In this document: positions 24,254-33,529 of the stretch, in pieces
Numbering within the stretch: position 1 is the first letter of the stretch
Layout: every line of letters starts with the position of its first letter
DNA from: Cryobacterium sp. N22
GTDB taxonomy: Bacteria; Actinomycetota; Actinomycetes; Actinomycetales; Microbacteriaceae
DNA: 64,000 nt
NCBI RefSeq assembly: GCF_002929555.1
Contig: NZ_PJJP01000027.1
Coordinates: forward strand, 1 to 64,000
Direction: 5' to 3'
The notes under the pieces: model-generated
The model's database searches: none
Told to the model about the DNA's origin: nothing
Seen by the model: only the letters and a program-made list of their open reading frames with translations
Made by a program: the position numbers and the translations under genes

Positions 24254-26428
24254 ATGGCACACACCCGCACCAACGGAGCGGGCCGCGCTGGAGCCGGCAG
24301 CGGTCGAACACGTCAACGGCCGCGCTCGCGCGACGACGACGCCCCCATCATCCCGATCCTCGCCCGCAAGGTGCGCGAGGTCGAAGCCAAGGCCCAGAGC
24401 GGCACCAAGCTCGGCCCCACCAACCGCACCAAGTACCAGGTCATCGCGCTGCTGATGCGTGAAGAACGCGCCCGGGTGAAGACCGACCCCGAACTGACCG
24501 ACGCGAACCGCGCCGAACTCCTCAAACGCCTCGACGGCATCGCCCAGATCCTCGCGAAGACCGCCGCCCGCGACACCAGTCTGATCACCCTGCTCGAACC
24601 GGATGCCGGCGTCTCCACCGTCGCGCAGCGCTTCCGCCGCGACTGGCTGCTGGAATCGGGCGCTGAACTCAGCCCGGACGAGCTCATCATCACCCGCGAA
24701 CCCGAGGCCAAGCCCGAGGTGCCGCAGAATCAGGTCATCCCGCAGTCGGTGCGCGCCCGCCAGATGGCCAACCCGTTCCTGGCCCCCGACTTCAGCGCCG
24801 TGAAGGCCGCGCCGGTGTCCTCGGCTCGTCGCCTGGCCAACTGGGAACTGCTCGGCCCGCTGTTCAAGGCCTTCGAATTCGGTTCCGGCGGCCAGGCCGC
24901 CAGCATGGACCTGCCCGAAGCCCCCAATGTCGACAGGTTCTCTCCGCGCGGCATGGAACTCATGCGCCACCAGGCACGGTTCATCGAAAGCGCCCGCGTC
25001 GGCCACCGCAGCTACCTCCTCGCCGACGAGCCCGGCCTGGGCAAGACCGCGCAGAGCCTGCTCGCCGCCTCCGTCGCCGGCGCCTACCCGCTGCTGGCGA
25101 TCGTGCCCAACGTCGTGAAGATGAACTGGGTGCGCGAGGTCGAACTGTGGACGCCGCACCGGCGCGCCACGGTCATCCACGGCGACGGCGACACTCTCGA
25201 CGCCTTCGCCGACGTCGTCGTGGTCAACTACGACGTGCTCGACCGGCACCTGGCCTGGCTGGGCACCCTGGGCTTCAAGGGCATGGTCGTCGACGAGGCC
25301 CACTTCATCAAGAACCTGCAGTCGCAGCGTTCCAAGCATGTGCTCAGCCTCGCCGAGCAGATCCGCCGCCGCACCCCGGGCAACAACCCGCTGCTGATGG
25401 CCCTCACCGGCACCCCGCTGATCAACGACGTCGATGACTTCCGCGCCATCTGGCAGTTCCTCGGCTGGATCGACGGCGACAAGCCCACCGCCAAGCTCAT
25501 GGCACGCCTGGAGGAAACCGGGCTCACCCCCGCCGACGCCGGGTTCTACACCGCGGCCCGCGCCGCGGTCATCGACATGGGCATCGTGCGCCGCCGCAAG
25601 GTCGACGTCGCCGCCGACCTGCCCGCCAAGCGCATCGCCGACCTCCCGGTGGAGCTCGACAGCGAACTGGGCCGCTCCATCCAGAAGGCCGAACGTGAGC
25701 TCGGCGCCCGCCTGGTGCAGCGCTACAAGGCCCTGGTCGCCGCCCGCCACCCCGGCGTGCGCAACCCGGAGATCGACGACGAGCAGCGCGCCGCGTACAT
25801 CCGCGCCGTCGCACACGCCGACCTCGAGGAATCCAAGGGCACCAGCACCGGCGAGAACGTGTTCACCATGGTGCGCAAGATCGGCCAGGCCAAGGCCGGG
25901 CTCGCCGCGGACTACGCGGCCCAGCTGGCCCACTCGGTGGGCAAGGTGGTGTTCTTCGCCAAGCACATCGACGTGATGGATGCCGCGGAGGAGATCTTCG
26001 CCAAGCGCGGTCTGCGCACGGTGTCGCTGCGGGGCGATCAGAGCGCCCTGGCCCGCCAGGCCGCGATCGACTCGTTCAACACCGACCCCGAGGTCGCCAT
26101 CGTGGTGTGTTCGCTGACCGCGGCCGGCGTCGGCGTGAACCTGCAGGCGGCATCCAACGTGGTGCTGGCGGAACTGAGCTGGACGGCGGCGGAGCAGACG
26201 CAAGCCATCGACCGGGTGCACCGGATCGGTCAGGCCGAACCTGTCACCGCCTGGCGGATCATCGCCGCACACACTATTGATGCGCGCATCGCCGAACTCA
26301 TCGGCAGCAAGCAGGGCCTCGCGGCCCGCGCGCTCGACGGGGCAGACGAAGACGTCTCCGCAGCAGATTCGGTGCAGGCCAGCGCGTTGGTATACGTACT
26401 CACGCAGGCGCTGGACGGAGAGCTGTAA
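24254..26428 (+). CDS. SNF2-family DNA-dependent ATPase
   Basis: 724 aa. SF2 motifs are DEPGLGKTAQ (Walker A, near residue 258), VVDEAHFIKN (DEAH, near 345), LTGTPLIND, GVGVNLQAASNVVL and IDRVHRIGQ (motif VI, near 652). The first 30 residues are Arg/Gly-rich, and a charged helical N-terminal domain without a recognised family (30-230) precedes the motor. SNF2 proteins translocate on duplex DNA and remodel protein-DNA complexes; the target is unknown. There is no methylase, nuclease or protease neighbour, so no link to a DISARM-type defence system is seen. ATG 24254 has GGAGA seven bases upstream. Confidence 0.88.
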   Translation: MAHTRTNGAGRAGAGSGRTRQRPRSRDDDAPIIPILARKVREVEAKAQSGTKLGPTNRTKYQVIALLMREERARVKTDPELTDANRAELLKRLDGIAQILAKTAARDTSLITLLEPDAGVSTVAQRFRRDWLLESGAELSPDELIITREPEAKPEVPQNQVIPQSVRARQMANPFLAPDFSAVKAAPVSSARRLANWELLGPLFKAFEFGSGGQAASMDLPEAPNVDRFSPRGMELMRHQARFIESARVGHRSYLLADEPGLGKTAQSLLAASVAGAYPLLAIVPNVVKMNWVREVELWTPHRRATVIHGDGDTLDAFADVVVVNYDVLDRHLAWLGTLGFKGMVVDEAHFIKNLQSQRSKHVLSLAEQIRRRTPGNNPLLMALTGTPLINDVDDFRAIWQFLGWIDGDKPTAKLMARLEETGLTPADAGFYTAARAAVIDMGIVRRRKVDVAADLPAKRIADLPVELDSELGRSIQKAERELGARLVQRYKALVAARHPGVRNPEIDDEQRAAYIRAVAHADLEESKGTSTGENVFTMVRKIGQAKAGLAADYAAQLAHSVGKVVFFAKHIDVMDAAEEIFAKRGLRTVSLRGDQSALARQAAIDSFNTDPEVAIVVCSLTAAGVGVNLQAASNVVLAELSWTAAEQTQAIDRVHRIGQAEPVTAWRIIAAHTIDARIAELIGSKQGLAARALDGADEDVSAADSVQASALVYVLTQALDGEL

Positions 26429-26559
26429 TACCGGGCCGGAAGTCCCTACCCCAGAGCAGCGCCGTCGGTGTTGACTTGATCCAGGCCACGGCCCGCCACC
26501 ATGATGGTGGACGGGCGATGTGCCGAAATACACATGCATGTAATAAGGAGTAGCCAGAA

Positions 26560-27588
26560 ATGAAGATCGGTATCCTCACCAGCGGCGGAGACTGCCCGGG
26601 CCTCAACGCAGTGATTCGGGGTGCTGTCCTCAAGGGAGGGCGCGCGTACGACTCAGAGTTCGTGGGCATCCGCAACGGCTGGCGCGGGCTGGTGCAGGGC
26701 GAGTTCATGAAGCTCGACCGGCACAGCGTTCGTGGCCTGTCCCGCCAGGGCGGCACCATTCTCGGTAGCTCCCGCACCAACCCCTTCGAGGGTGAGAACG
26801 CGGGACCCGAGAACATCCAGAAGACCATGGACGCCGAAGGCATCGACGCCATCATCGCGATCGGCGGCGAGGGCACCCTCACCGCTGCCCGTCGTCTCAC
26901 GGATGCCGGCATCAAGATCGTCGGCGTACCGAAGACCATCGACAACGACCTCGCCGCCACCGACTACTCGTTCGGCTTCAACACCGCCGTCGAGATCGCC
27001 ACCGAGGCCATCGACCGCCTCCGCACCACGGCAGATTCCCACGGCCGCTGCATGATCGTCGAGGTCATGGGCCGCCACGTGGGCTGGATCGCCCTGCACT
27101 CCGGCATGGCCGGCGGCGCCCACGCCATCCTCATCCCCGAGCAGCCGCAGACCATCGAACAGATCTGCGGGTGGGTCGAGAGCGTCCGCGATCGCGGCCG
27201 CGCGCCGGTGCTCGTCGTTTCCGAGGGCTTCCTGCTAGCCGAAATGGGCGAGGCGCACTCGCACAAGGGCCTGGACGCGTTCAACCGTCCGCGCCTCGGC
27301 GGCATCAGCGAACTCATCGCCCCCATGGTCGAGGAGCGCACCGGCATCGAGGCACGGGCGACCGTCCTCGGCCACACCCAGCGTGGTGGCGCTCCGTCGG
27401 CCTACGACCGGGTGCTCGCCACCCGCCTCGGCATGGCAGCGGTCGACGCCGTCATCGAGGGCAAGTGGGGTTCGATGGTCTCCCTCAAGGGCACCGACAT
27501 CCGCAACGTCAGCATCGCCGACGCCACCATGGACCTCAACCGGGTCACCCAGGAACGTTACGACGAAGCAGCCGTGCTCTTCGGCTAA
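26560..27588 (+). CDS. pfkA: 6-phosphofructokinase
   Basis: 342 aa. Phosphorylates fructose 6-phosphate in glycolysis. N-terminal LTSGGDCPGLNAVIRG is the nucleotide-binding loop, AIGGEGTLTAA is the donor-site motif with Gly at the position that favours ATP over pyrophosphate, and VPKTIDNDLA holds the catalytic Asp. MGRHVGWIAL and GHTQRGGAPSAYDR follow as sugar-binding segments. The Lys in PKTIDND is the form seen in actinobacterial group III enzymes. AAGGAG lies nine bases before ATG 26560. The gene is followed by a hairpin at 27625 and converges on the mycoredoxin gene. Confidence 0.95.
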   Translation: MKIGILTSGGDCPGLNAVIRGAVLKGGRAYDSEFVGIRNGWRGLVQGEFMKLDRHSVRGLSRQGGTILGSSRTNPFEGENAGPENIQKTMDAEGIDAIIAIGGEGTLTAARRLTDAGIKIVGVPKTIDNDLAATDYSFGFNTAVEIATEAIDRLRTTADSHGRCMIVEVMGRHVGWIALHSGMAGGAHAILIPEQPQTIEQICGWVESVRDRGRAPVLVVSEGFLLAEMGEAHSHKGLDAFNRPRLGGISELIAPMVEERTGIEARATVLGHTQRGGAPSAYDRVLATRLGMAAVDAVIEGKWGSMVSLKGTDIRNVSIADATMDLNRVTQERYDEAAVLFG

Positions 27589-27624
27589 ACCCGCATCAGC
27601 AGACGGCACTGCCCGTCAAATAGC

Positions 27625-27656
27625 ACTGCCCGGACGACTCAGGTCGGCCGGGCAGT
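27625..27656. terminator. Hairpin between pfkA and mycoredoxin
   Basis: ACTGCCCGG (27625-27633) pairs with CCGGGCAGT (27648-27656); GACGA and TCGG extend part of the stem. It lies between convergent genes and probably stops both transcripts. Confidence 0.65.
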
Positions 27657-27673
27657 TCTGTCTGACGGGAGTG

Positions 27674-27937
27674 TTACGCGGCGGGCGCGAGCTTGGCCTG
27701 CACCTGCGCGAGCGACGGGTTCGTCACGGCAGAGCCATCCGGGAACAGCACCGTCGGCACGGTGCGGTTGCCACCGTTGAGGCTCATAACGAGCTCAGAG
27801 GTGCCGTCGACCTCTTCGACGTTCACCTCGGTGTAGCCGATGCCGACCTTGTCGAGTTGGCTCTTCAGGCGCGAGCAGTAGCCGCACCAGGTGGTGGTGA
27901 ACATCGTGATAGTTCCGGTCTGAGGCACAAAATCCAT
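27674..27937 (-). CDS. Mycoredoxin/glutaredoxin-family protein
   Basis: 87 aa thioredoxin-fold protein with MFTTTWCGYCSRLKSQLD (CGYC redox pair), the cis-Pro loop RTVPTVLF and a C-terminal helix. Size and CGYC fit mycoredoxin-1, which reduces mycothiol-mixed disulfides in actinobacteria; a NrdH-type redoxin is less likely because the usual NrdH pattern is absent. Cytosolic. ATG 27937 is placed by the TACGCT box six bases upstream; an earlier ATG (28015) would overlap the divergent Nudix start. Confidence 0.9.
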   Translation of the reverse strand: MDFVPQTGTITMFTTTWCGYCSRLKSQLDKVGIGYTEVNVEEVDGTSELVMSLNGGNRTVPTVLFPDGSAVTNPSLAQVQAKLAPAA

Positions 27938-27943
27938 GCGTAC

Positions 27944-27949
27944 AGCGTA
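27944..27949 (-). promoter_or_regulatory. -10 box TACGCT, leaderless start
   Basis: On the minus strand TACGCT is followed by GTACGC and then ATG 27937. It shares a 76-nt divergent spacer with the Nudix promoter. Confidence 0.45.
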
Positions 27950-28001
27950 ACCGAGGTTTTCCCGCACTCCCGGGGTGCCCGGGGCGGGCCGGGCCGGTCG
28001 G

Positions 28002-28007
28002 TACGAT
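28002..28007 (+). promoter_or_regulatory. -10 box TACGAT, leaderless start
   Basis: TACGAT ends six bases before ATG 28014. Confidence 0.45.
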
Positions 28008-28013
28008 GAACCC

Positions 28014-28490
28014 ATGACCGACCTGCCCCAGGTGTGCGTGTGCTACCTCACCCGCCTCTCCGAGACCGGCGAGCCGCAGGTGCTGCTCGGCCGCAAGAAG
28101 AAGGGCCTGGGCCTGGGCAACATCGTCGGGCTCGGCGGCAAGCTCGAGCCCGGCGAATCCGCGCTGGATGCCGCCGTGCGCGAGATCGAGGAAGAGTCCG
28201 GCCTGACCGTGGTGCCCGAGGCGCTCACCCCGATGGGGGTTCTCACCTACCTGTTCCCGCACAAACCCACCTGGAGCCAGCGGTCGAACGTCTTCGTCAC
28301 CGACCGGTTCAGCGGCATCCCGCGCGAATCCGACGAGCTGAACCCGGAATGGTTCACGATCGCCCAGCTGCCCGTCGACGAGATGTGGGACGACGCCAGG
28401 CACTGGCTGCCGGGTGTGCTGGCCGGCCAGAGAGTCGAGGCCACGTTCACCTTCGGTGTTGACCTCGCCACGGTCGTGGCCCGCGGCTGA
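28014..28490 (+). CDS. Nudix hydrolase, MutT/MTH1-like
   Basis: 158 aa. Nudix box GGKLEPGESALDAAVREIEE (about residues 41-60) is complete. The N-terminal sequence VCYLTRLSETGEPQVLLGRK and the glycine-rich GLGLGNIVGLGGKLEPGE resemble enzymes that remove oxidised purine nucleoside triphosphates (8-oxo-dGTP, 2-OH-dATP). WFTIAQLPVDEMWDDARHWL recalls the substrate-pocket Trp and Asp of MTH1-type enzymes. Nucleotide-pool cleaning is a fair inference; the substrate is not proven. The gene stands divergent to mycoredoxin, another oxidative-stress protein. Confidence 0.88.
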   Translation: MTDLPQVCVCYLTRLSETGEPQVLLGRKKKGLGLGNIVGLGGKLEPGESALDAAVREIEEESGLTVVPEALTPMGVLTYLFPHKPTWSQRSNVFVTDRFSGIPRESDELNPEWFTIAQLPVDEMWDDARHWLPGVLAGQRVEATFTFGVDLATVVARG

Positions 28491-28665
28491 TCCTCCTGCC
28501 ACCTGACAGCCGGGTGAACCGCGGATGAACGCTCCCTGAATTGACCTGCCCGCCTCAGGCTGTCAGGATCAACGAGGCCCGGTTTCGAGCCAGACATCTC
28601 TCTTGCGTGCCGGTGTGACTATCTACCCGGCCACGGTTCGGGTTGAATTACAAGGAAAGACGCCG

Positions 28666-29856
28666 GTGGATTTCACCCTTATCGTCGCGCTGGTCATCGC
28701 ACTGGCACTCATCTTCGACTTCACCAACGGATTCCACGACACGGCCAACGCCATGGCCACACCGATCGCCACCGGGGCCATGAAGCCCAAGGTCGCTGTC
28801 GGCGTCGCGGCAGTCCTCAACCTCGTCGGGGCGTTCCTGTCCACCGAGGTCGCCAAAACGGTCTCCGGCGGCATCATCAAGGAGGGCGACGGAGGAATCC
28901 AGATCAGCCCGGAGATGATCTTCGCCGGTCTGATCGGCGCGATCGTCTGGAACCTGATTACCTGGCTGCGCGGTCTGCCGTCCAGTTCCAGTCACGCCCT
29001 GTTCGGCGGACTCATCGGCGCCACCATCATCGGGGTGGGGGCGCAGGCCGTGGCCTTCGACGTCGTCCTGGCCAAGGTGATCCTGCCCGCGCTGATCGCC
29101 CCGATCACCGTCGGCATCGTCGCGTACCTCGCCACCCGCCTCGCCTACGCCATCACCCGCCGCGATGCCGGCAAGCCGGATGGCCGCGGCGGTTTCCGCT
29201 ACGCGCAGATCTTCTCCTCCTCGCTGGTGGCCCTCTCGCACGGCACCAACGACGCGCAGAAGACCATGGGCGTGATCACCCTGACCCTCATCGCCGGCGG
29301 CTACCAGGCCGTGGGCTCAGGGCCGCAGTTCTGGGTGGTGGCCTGCTGCGCCCTCGCCATCGCGATCGGTACCTACACCGGCGGTTGGCGCATCATCCTC
29401 ACCATGGGCCGCGGACTCACCGAGATCAAGCCCGCCCAGGGTTTCGCCGCCGAGACCAGCACCGCCGCGACCATCCTCGCGTCCAGCCACCTCGGCTTCG
29501 CCCTCTCCACCACCCAGGTAGCCTCCGGGTCGGTCATCGGCTCCGGGCTGGGCCGCCGCGGCTCCACGGTTCGCTGGGGCATGGCCGGCCAGATCGCGCT
29601 CGGCTGGCTGCTCACCCTGCCGGCCTCCGCCATCATGGGTGCGTTCGCCGCGGGCCTGGCGCTGCTCGGACCGATCGGCATCCTGCTCGACGTCGTCATC
29701 GGCACTGTCGTGGTCTACGTGCTCTTCCAGTGGTCAAAGCGCGACAGCGTATCGCACGACAACCTGCACGACATCGATGACGCGGGCCACGTCGTGAAGA
29801 TCAAGAAGACGCCCCGCAAACCGTCCCGCAAGGACCGAGCGAAGGTTGCACTGTGA
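28666..29856 (+). CDS. pit: Inorganic phosphate transporter, Pit family
   Basis: 396 aa, about ten membrane helices. Low-affinity symporter of metal-phosphate with H+. The two inverted-repeat signatures are GFHDTANAMATPIATGAMKP at the N terminus and SHGTNDAQKTMGVITL in the second half. The C-terminal 40 residues are Lys/Arg-rich and cytosolic. GTG 28666 follows AAGGAAAG; upstream in-frame codons have no ribosome site. The stop overlaps the next GTG, coupling it to a small membrane protein. Confidence 0.93.
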   Translation: MDFTLIVALVIALALIFDFTNGFHDTANAMATPIATGAMKPKVAVGVAAVLNLVGAFLSTEVAKTVSGGIIKEGDGGIQISPEMIFAGLIGAIVWNLITWLRGLPSSSSHALFGGLIGATIIGVGAQAVAFDVVLAKVILPALIAPITVGIVAYLATRLAYAITRRDAGKPDGRGGFRYAQIFSSSLVALSHGTNDAQKTMGVITLTLIAGGYQAVGSGPQFWVVACCALAIAIGTYTGGWRIILTMGRGLTEIKPAQGFAAETSTAATILASSHLGFALSTTQVASGSVIGSGLGRRGSTVRWGMAGQIALGWLLTLPASAIMGAFAAGLALLGPIGILLDVVIGTVVVYVLFQWSKRDSVSHDNLHDIDDAGHVVKIKKTPRKPSRKDRAKVAL

Positions 29857-30185
29857 TCGACTGGTCAGCTTTCCTCGTTGTCGCGGCTGCCGCGCTGGTG
29901 TCCTCGGCCGTCGTGGTCTCGCTCTACTCGCTGGGCCTGCGCCTGCTCACCACGGCCGGGCGCATCCCGACGGTGGAACCCGCCGAGTTCACCGGCGCCA
30001 TCACCGTGCTCAGCCCGGCCAGGGCCGCGAAGGACGCCAAACGCGCTCGCAAGGCCCGCAAGGCCAACCCGCTCACCCACACCCAGAAGCGGGTCGCCCA
30101 GAACGCCGGTTACCTCTGCTTCGCGCTGTGCGGCCTGATCGTGCTCTACGGCGTCTACCTGATCGTCCCCGCCCTGCACCAGTAG
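29853..30185 (+). CDS. Small two-helix membrane protein coupled to pit
   Basis: 110 aa with hydrophobic helices at about 5-33 and 86-106. A highly basic loop between them (KDAKRARKARK) places the loop in the cytosol. The GTGA overlap with the transporter gene suggests co-expression and perhaps a physical partnership. No named family is recognised, and function is unknown. Small proteins of this type beside pit genes are common in actinobacteria (from memory). Confidence 0.78.
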   Translation: MIDWSAFLVVAAAALVSSAVVVSLYSLGLRLLTTAGRIPTVEPAEFTGAITVLSPARAAKDAKRARKARKANPLTHTQKRVAQNAGYLCFALCGLIVLYGVYLIVPALHQ

Positions 30186-30194
30186 CGTCCACAA

Positions 30195-30261
30195 GCCCGC
30201 GAACTGTGAGCTAAGCCCCGAAAAACGCCTCGGGAAGGTGCTTAACTCACAGCTCGCGGGC
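30195..30261. repeat. 67-bp palindromic element, copy 1
   Basis: Arms GCCCGCGAACTGTGAGCTAAGC and its near-complement (2 mismatches in 22) flank a 23-nt loop containing CCCGAAAAACGC. It begins 10 nt after the stop at 30185 and could act as a terminator. A second copy stands at 30389. Confidence 0.85.
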
Positions 30262-30311
30262 ATCCGTGTGCCCCGGGAGTGCGTGGCGCGTGCGCGCGCA
30301 TGTGTGTGCTC

Positions 30312-30346
30312 GGTGCGTGGTGCGTGGTGCGTGGTGCGTGGGGCGT
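30312..30346. repeat. Tandem heptamer GGTGCGT x4 plus one variant
   Basis: Four perfect GGTGCGT units and one GGGGCGT follow each other between the two 67-bp palindromes. No gene covers it. Confidence 0.85.
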
Positions 30347-30388
30347 GGCGCGCGGGATCGCCAGGCGGCCCCGTCGGAGCACAGCAAA

Positions 30389-30455
30389 GCCCGCGAACTG
30401 TGAGATAAGCCCCGAAAAACGCTTCGGTTAGGTGCTTAGCTCACAGCTCGCGGGC
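30389..30455. repeat. 67-bp palindromic element, copy 2
   Basis: Same length and loop wording as the element at 30195-30261 with a few substitutions (AGATAAGC for AGCTAAGC). It lies 9 nt from the stop of the permease gene on the minus strand, so the pair brackets two convergent transcripts. Confidence 0.85.
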
Positions 30456-30463
30456 AGGTGTGG

Positions 30464-31738
30464 CTACGCTGTGCGACGCACCCGGGCCACCCAGGTCATC
30501 GAGTGGTAGATCACGATGGCTGCGACGGTGCCCAGCGCGATGCCGTTGAAGGTGAGCGTGCCGGCGCTGAAGGTGTAGTCCGCAATGCCGATGATCAGCG
30601 CGGTCGCGGCGGTGAACTGGTTGACCGGCTTGCTGAAGTCCACCTTGTTGTCGAGCCAGATCTTCACGCCGATGATACCGATGAGCCCGTACAGGGCCGT
30701 CGTGACGCCGCCGAGCACGCCCGCCGGGATGGTGCTGATGACGGCGCCGATCTTGGGGGAGAGGCCCAGCAACACCGCGGTGATGCCGGCCACCCAGTAC
30801 GCGGCCGTCGAGTAGATCCGGGTGGCGGCCATCACGCCGATGTTCTCGCCGTAGGTGGTGGTTCCGGAGCCGCCGCCGAAGCCGGCCAGCACCGTGGCGA
30901 GGCCGTCGGCGAGCAGCGCCCGACCGGTGAGCCGGTTGACCTTGCTGTCGGTCATCTGCGCGACGCCGCGGATGTGGCCCACGTTCTCGGCGATCAGCAC
31001 CAGCACCACGGGCAGGAACGCCGGCAGGATGGACCACACGGCGGGGTTCTCGAACGGGTTCGTCGGCAGGGTCAGCGGCGGCAGGCCGACCCAGGCGGCG
31101 TCACCGACGGCACTGAAGTCGACCTCGCCCTGGATGACGGCGGCGATGTAACCGACGATGACGCCCAGGAAGATCGACAGCCGGCCGAGGATGCCGCGGA
31201 ACAGCACTGTGGAGAGGATGACGGCGGCGAGGGTGATCAGCGCGGTGAGCGGCGCCAGGGTGAAGTTGGCCTTCGCCACCGGCGCCAGGTTGAATCCGAT
31301 CAGCGCGACGATCGCGCCGGACACCACCGGCGGCATCAGGGCGTCGATCCAACCGGCACCGGTGACCTGCACGATCGCGCCGACCAGGGCCAACAGCACA
31401 CCGACGGCCAGGATGCCGAACAAGGCGCTGCCCATTCCCTCGGTGGCGACTGCGGCGGTGATCGGGGCGATGAACGCGAACGACGACCCGAGGTAGGACG
31501 GCAACTTGTTGCGCGTGATCAGCAGGAACAGGATCGTGCCGATGCCGGAGAACAGGATGGTGGTGCTCGGCGGGAAGCCGGTGATCAGCGGGACCAGGAA
31601 GGTGGCGCCGAACATCGCGACCACGTGCTGGGCGCCGATGCCGATCGTGATCGGCCAGTTCAGGCGTTCGCCGGGGGCCACGACGTCGGTCGGGCCGACG
31701 GTCTTACCGTCGCCGTGCAGGGTCCAGGGCAGTGCCAT
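30464..31738 (-). CDS. uraA: NCS2 uracil-xanthine permease
   Basis: 424 aa, about 14 membrane segments of the UraA/UapA fold. Imports a nucleobase with protons. Visible features are QHVVAMFGATFLVPLITG in the first helices, FAFIAPI, the substrate-site region ALIGFNLAPVAK, AENVGHIRGVAQMTDSKVN (with the conserved Glu of helix 8) and GFGGGSGTTTYGENIGVMAA (NCS2 signature). NIGV motifs of this type favour uracil. It is divergent from a carboxylesterase, beyond which lies a purine-type permease. Confidence 0.93.
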   Translation of the reverse strand: MALPWTLHGDGKTVGPTDVVAPGERLNWPITIGIGAQHVVAMFGATFLVPLITGFPPSTTILFSGIGTILFLLITRNKLPSYLGSSFAFIAPITAAVATEGMGSALFGILAVGVLLALVGAIVQVTGAGWIDALMPPVVSGAIVALIGFNLAPVAKANFTLAPLTALITLAAVILSTVLFRGILGRLSIFLGVIVGYIAAVIQGEVDFSAVGDAAWVGLPPLTLPTNPFENPAVWSILPAFLPVVLVLIAENVGHIRGVAQMTDSKVNRLTGRALLADGLATVLAGFGGGSGTTTYGENIGVMAATRIYSTAAYWVAGITAVLLGLSPKIGAVISTIPAGVLGGVTTALYGLIGIIGVKIWLDNKVDFSKPVNQFTAATALIIGIADYTFSAGTLTFNGIALGTVAAIVIYHSMTWVARVRRTA

Positions 31739-31849
31739 TGGTGTCTCGTTTCTGTGTGATCCGGCCGCCCATGCCTCGCGCGGCCCTAGCTGAGCGTAGT
31801 GCTCCACCGGCCGGGCCACCGAGTTCGCCCCGGGGTCAGCGGACCGGAT

Positions 31850-31855
31850 TAGGAT
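31850..31855 (+). promoter_or_regulatory. -10 box TAGGAT, leaderless start
   Basis: TAGGAT ends six bases before ATG 31862. Confidence 0.45.
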
Positions 31856-31861
31856 CACCCC

Positions 31862-33487
31862 ATGACTTCGCATACCGGCGCCCGCGCTCTCGATCCGCTC
31901 GAGATCCGGGTGTCCGGTGGCCTGGTGCGCGGGGTCAGCGAGCGCGGAATTCGCGCCTGGCGGGGCATTCCCTATGCGGCGGCGCCGGTGGGTGCACTGC
32001 GCTTCCGCGCCCCGGCTCCGGCGCAGCCCTGGCCGGGCGTGCGCGACGCGGCGGAGTTCGGACCCGTCGCCACCCAGAGCCACAAGGGCCAGTTCCTCGG
32101 CGCCCACCCCCGCATCCCGCAGAGCGAAGACTGCCTGGCCCTCAACGTGATCGCCCCGGATGTGCCGATCGACGATGGGGCGCTCCGCCCCGTGATGGTC
32201 TTCGTGCACGGCGGCGCGTACAGCGTGGGGTCGTCCCGCGAGAATCCCCGCCAGGGGGAGGGGCTGGTGCGCCGCGGCGGAATCGTCTACGTGAGCATCA
32301 ACTACAGGCTGGGCGCGCTCGGCTATCTCGACTTCAGCCGGTACTCCACGCCAGAGCGGCCGTTCGAGAGCAACCTGGGGCTGCGCGACCAGGTCGCGGC
32401 GCTCGCCTGGGTGCGCGCCAACATCCGTGCCTTCGGCGGCGACCCGGATGCCGTGACGCTGTTCGGCGAATCGGCCGGCGGCAATGCCGTCACCACCCTG
32501 ATGACGGTGCCGGCGGCCGCGGGGCTGTTCCAGCGGGCCATCGCGCAGAGCGCCCCGCCGAACGCCGTGTACCCGCCGGCGCTGACCGCCGAGTGGGCGG
32601 CGACATTCGTGAGCATCCTCGCCGAGCAGACCCTGGGCGCCCCGGCCGCCGATGCCGGACAGCCGGCCCAGCAGCTCCCGGGCCGGCCGGCCGAACAGCC
32701 GGTGAGCTCGGGCCTCACCGACGCGGAGGCCGTGCGCCTGCTGCTGCACACCGACCCCGCCCGCCTCGCCGAGGCCACCACCACCCTCACCGTGCGCTCG
32801 CCCGACCAGTACCCCGGCACCATCCCGCTCTGCCCGGTCATCGACGGTGACTTCCTCCCCGAACGGCCGCTGGACGCGTTCCGCGACGGCCGGGCGCACC
32901 CCATCCCGCTGATCATCGGCACCAACCAGCGCGAAGGCTCGCTGTTCAGCGGCCGCATCGACATACTCGCGTCAACGCCGCCGCGCATGCGGGCGGTCTT
33001 CGCCAACACCAAGAAGAAGGCTAAGAAGGCCCTCAAGGCGCAGTACCCGGGCATTCCCGCGGCGCGGGCCGCGCTCGACTTCGGCGGCGACTACTCGTTC
33101 TGGTATCCGAGCGTGAAGGTGGGGGAGCGGCACTCCAGATACGCCCCGGTGTACTTCTACCGGTTCGACGCCGCGCCCCGGCTGCTGCGCCGGATGGGCC
33201 TGGACGCCACGCACGGACTCGAACTGTTCCCGCTCTTCGACAGGTTGGACGGCTGGTTCGGCCGCGGCATGACGGCGCTGGGCGGGCGGCGGGAGTTCAA
33301 GGCCATCGGTGCGCGCATGCAGGGCTGGTGGCTGGGTTTTGCCGGCACGGGCGTTCCGGATACGGCCTGGCCGCCATACACCGAGGCCGACAGGCTCACG
33401 CTGGTGATCGACGGCCGCGACCGGATCGAGGCCGATCCGCAGGCCGAACGGCGCGTCGCCTGGGGCAAATTCGTGCCGCACGTTTAG
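31862..33487 (+). CDS. Type-B carboxylesterase
   Basis: 541 aa alpha/beta hydrolase. GIPYAAAPVGALRFRAP and EDCLALNV are N-terminal hallmarks of the type-B family. VFVHGGAYSVG forms the oxyanion hole, and LFGESAGGNAV (near residue 201) holds the nucleophile Ser. The His is probably in DATHGLELFPLF near residue 450. There is no signal peptide, so it acts in the cytosol on esters of unknown nature. A 40-residue Ala/Pro/Gln insertion around 260-285 is unlike typical members. Position between two nucleobase permeases is probably chance. Confidence 0.9.
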   Translation: MTSHTGARALDPLEIRVSGGLVRGVSERGIRAWRGIPYAAAPVGALRFRAPAPAQPWPGVRDAAEFGPVATQSHKGQFLGAHPRIPQSEDCLALNVIAPDVPIDDGALRPVMVFVHGGAYSVGSSRENPRQGEGLVRRGGIVYVSINYRLGALGYLDFSRYSTPERPFESNLGLRDQVAALAWVRANIRAFGGDPDAVTLFGESAGGNAVTTLMTVPAAAGLFQRAIAQSAPPNAVYPPALTAEWAATFVSILAEQTLGAPAADAGQPAQQLPGRPAEQPVSSGLTDAEAVRLLLHTDPARLAEATTTLTVRSPDQYPGTIPLCPVIDGDFLPERPLDAFRDGRAHPIPLIIGTNQREGSLFSGRIDILASTPPRMRAVFANTKKKAKKALKAQYPGIPAARAALDFGGDYSFWYPSVKVGERHSRYAPVYFYRFDAAPRLLRRMGLDATHGLELFPLFDRLDGWFGRGMTALGGRREFKAIGARMQGWWLGFAGTGVPDTAWPPYTEADRLTLVIDGRDRIEADPQAERRVAWGKFVPHV

Positions 33488-33529
33488 CCAGGCAGGGTGG
33501 GCTGATTATCACGGCGGTGGGACGCGTCG

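Noticed and set aside
24254..26428. SNF2 ATPase as part of a phage-defence system
   Set aside because: No methyltransferase, nuclease, PLD or DUF1998 partner is adjacent; the neighbours are housekeeping genes.
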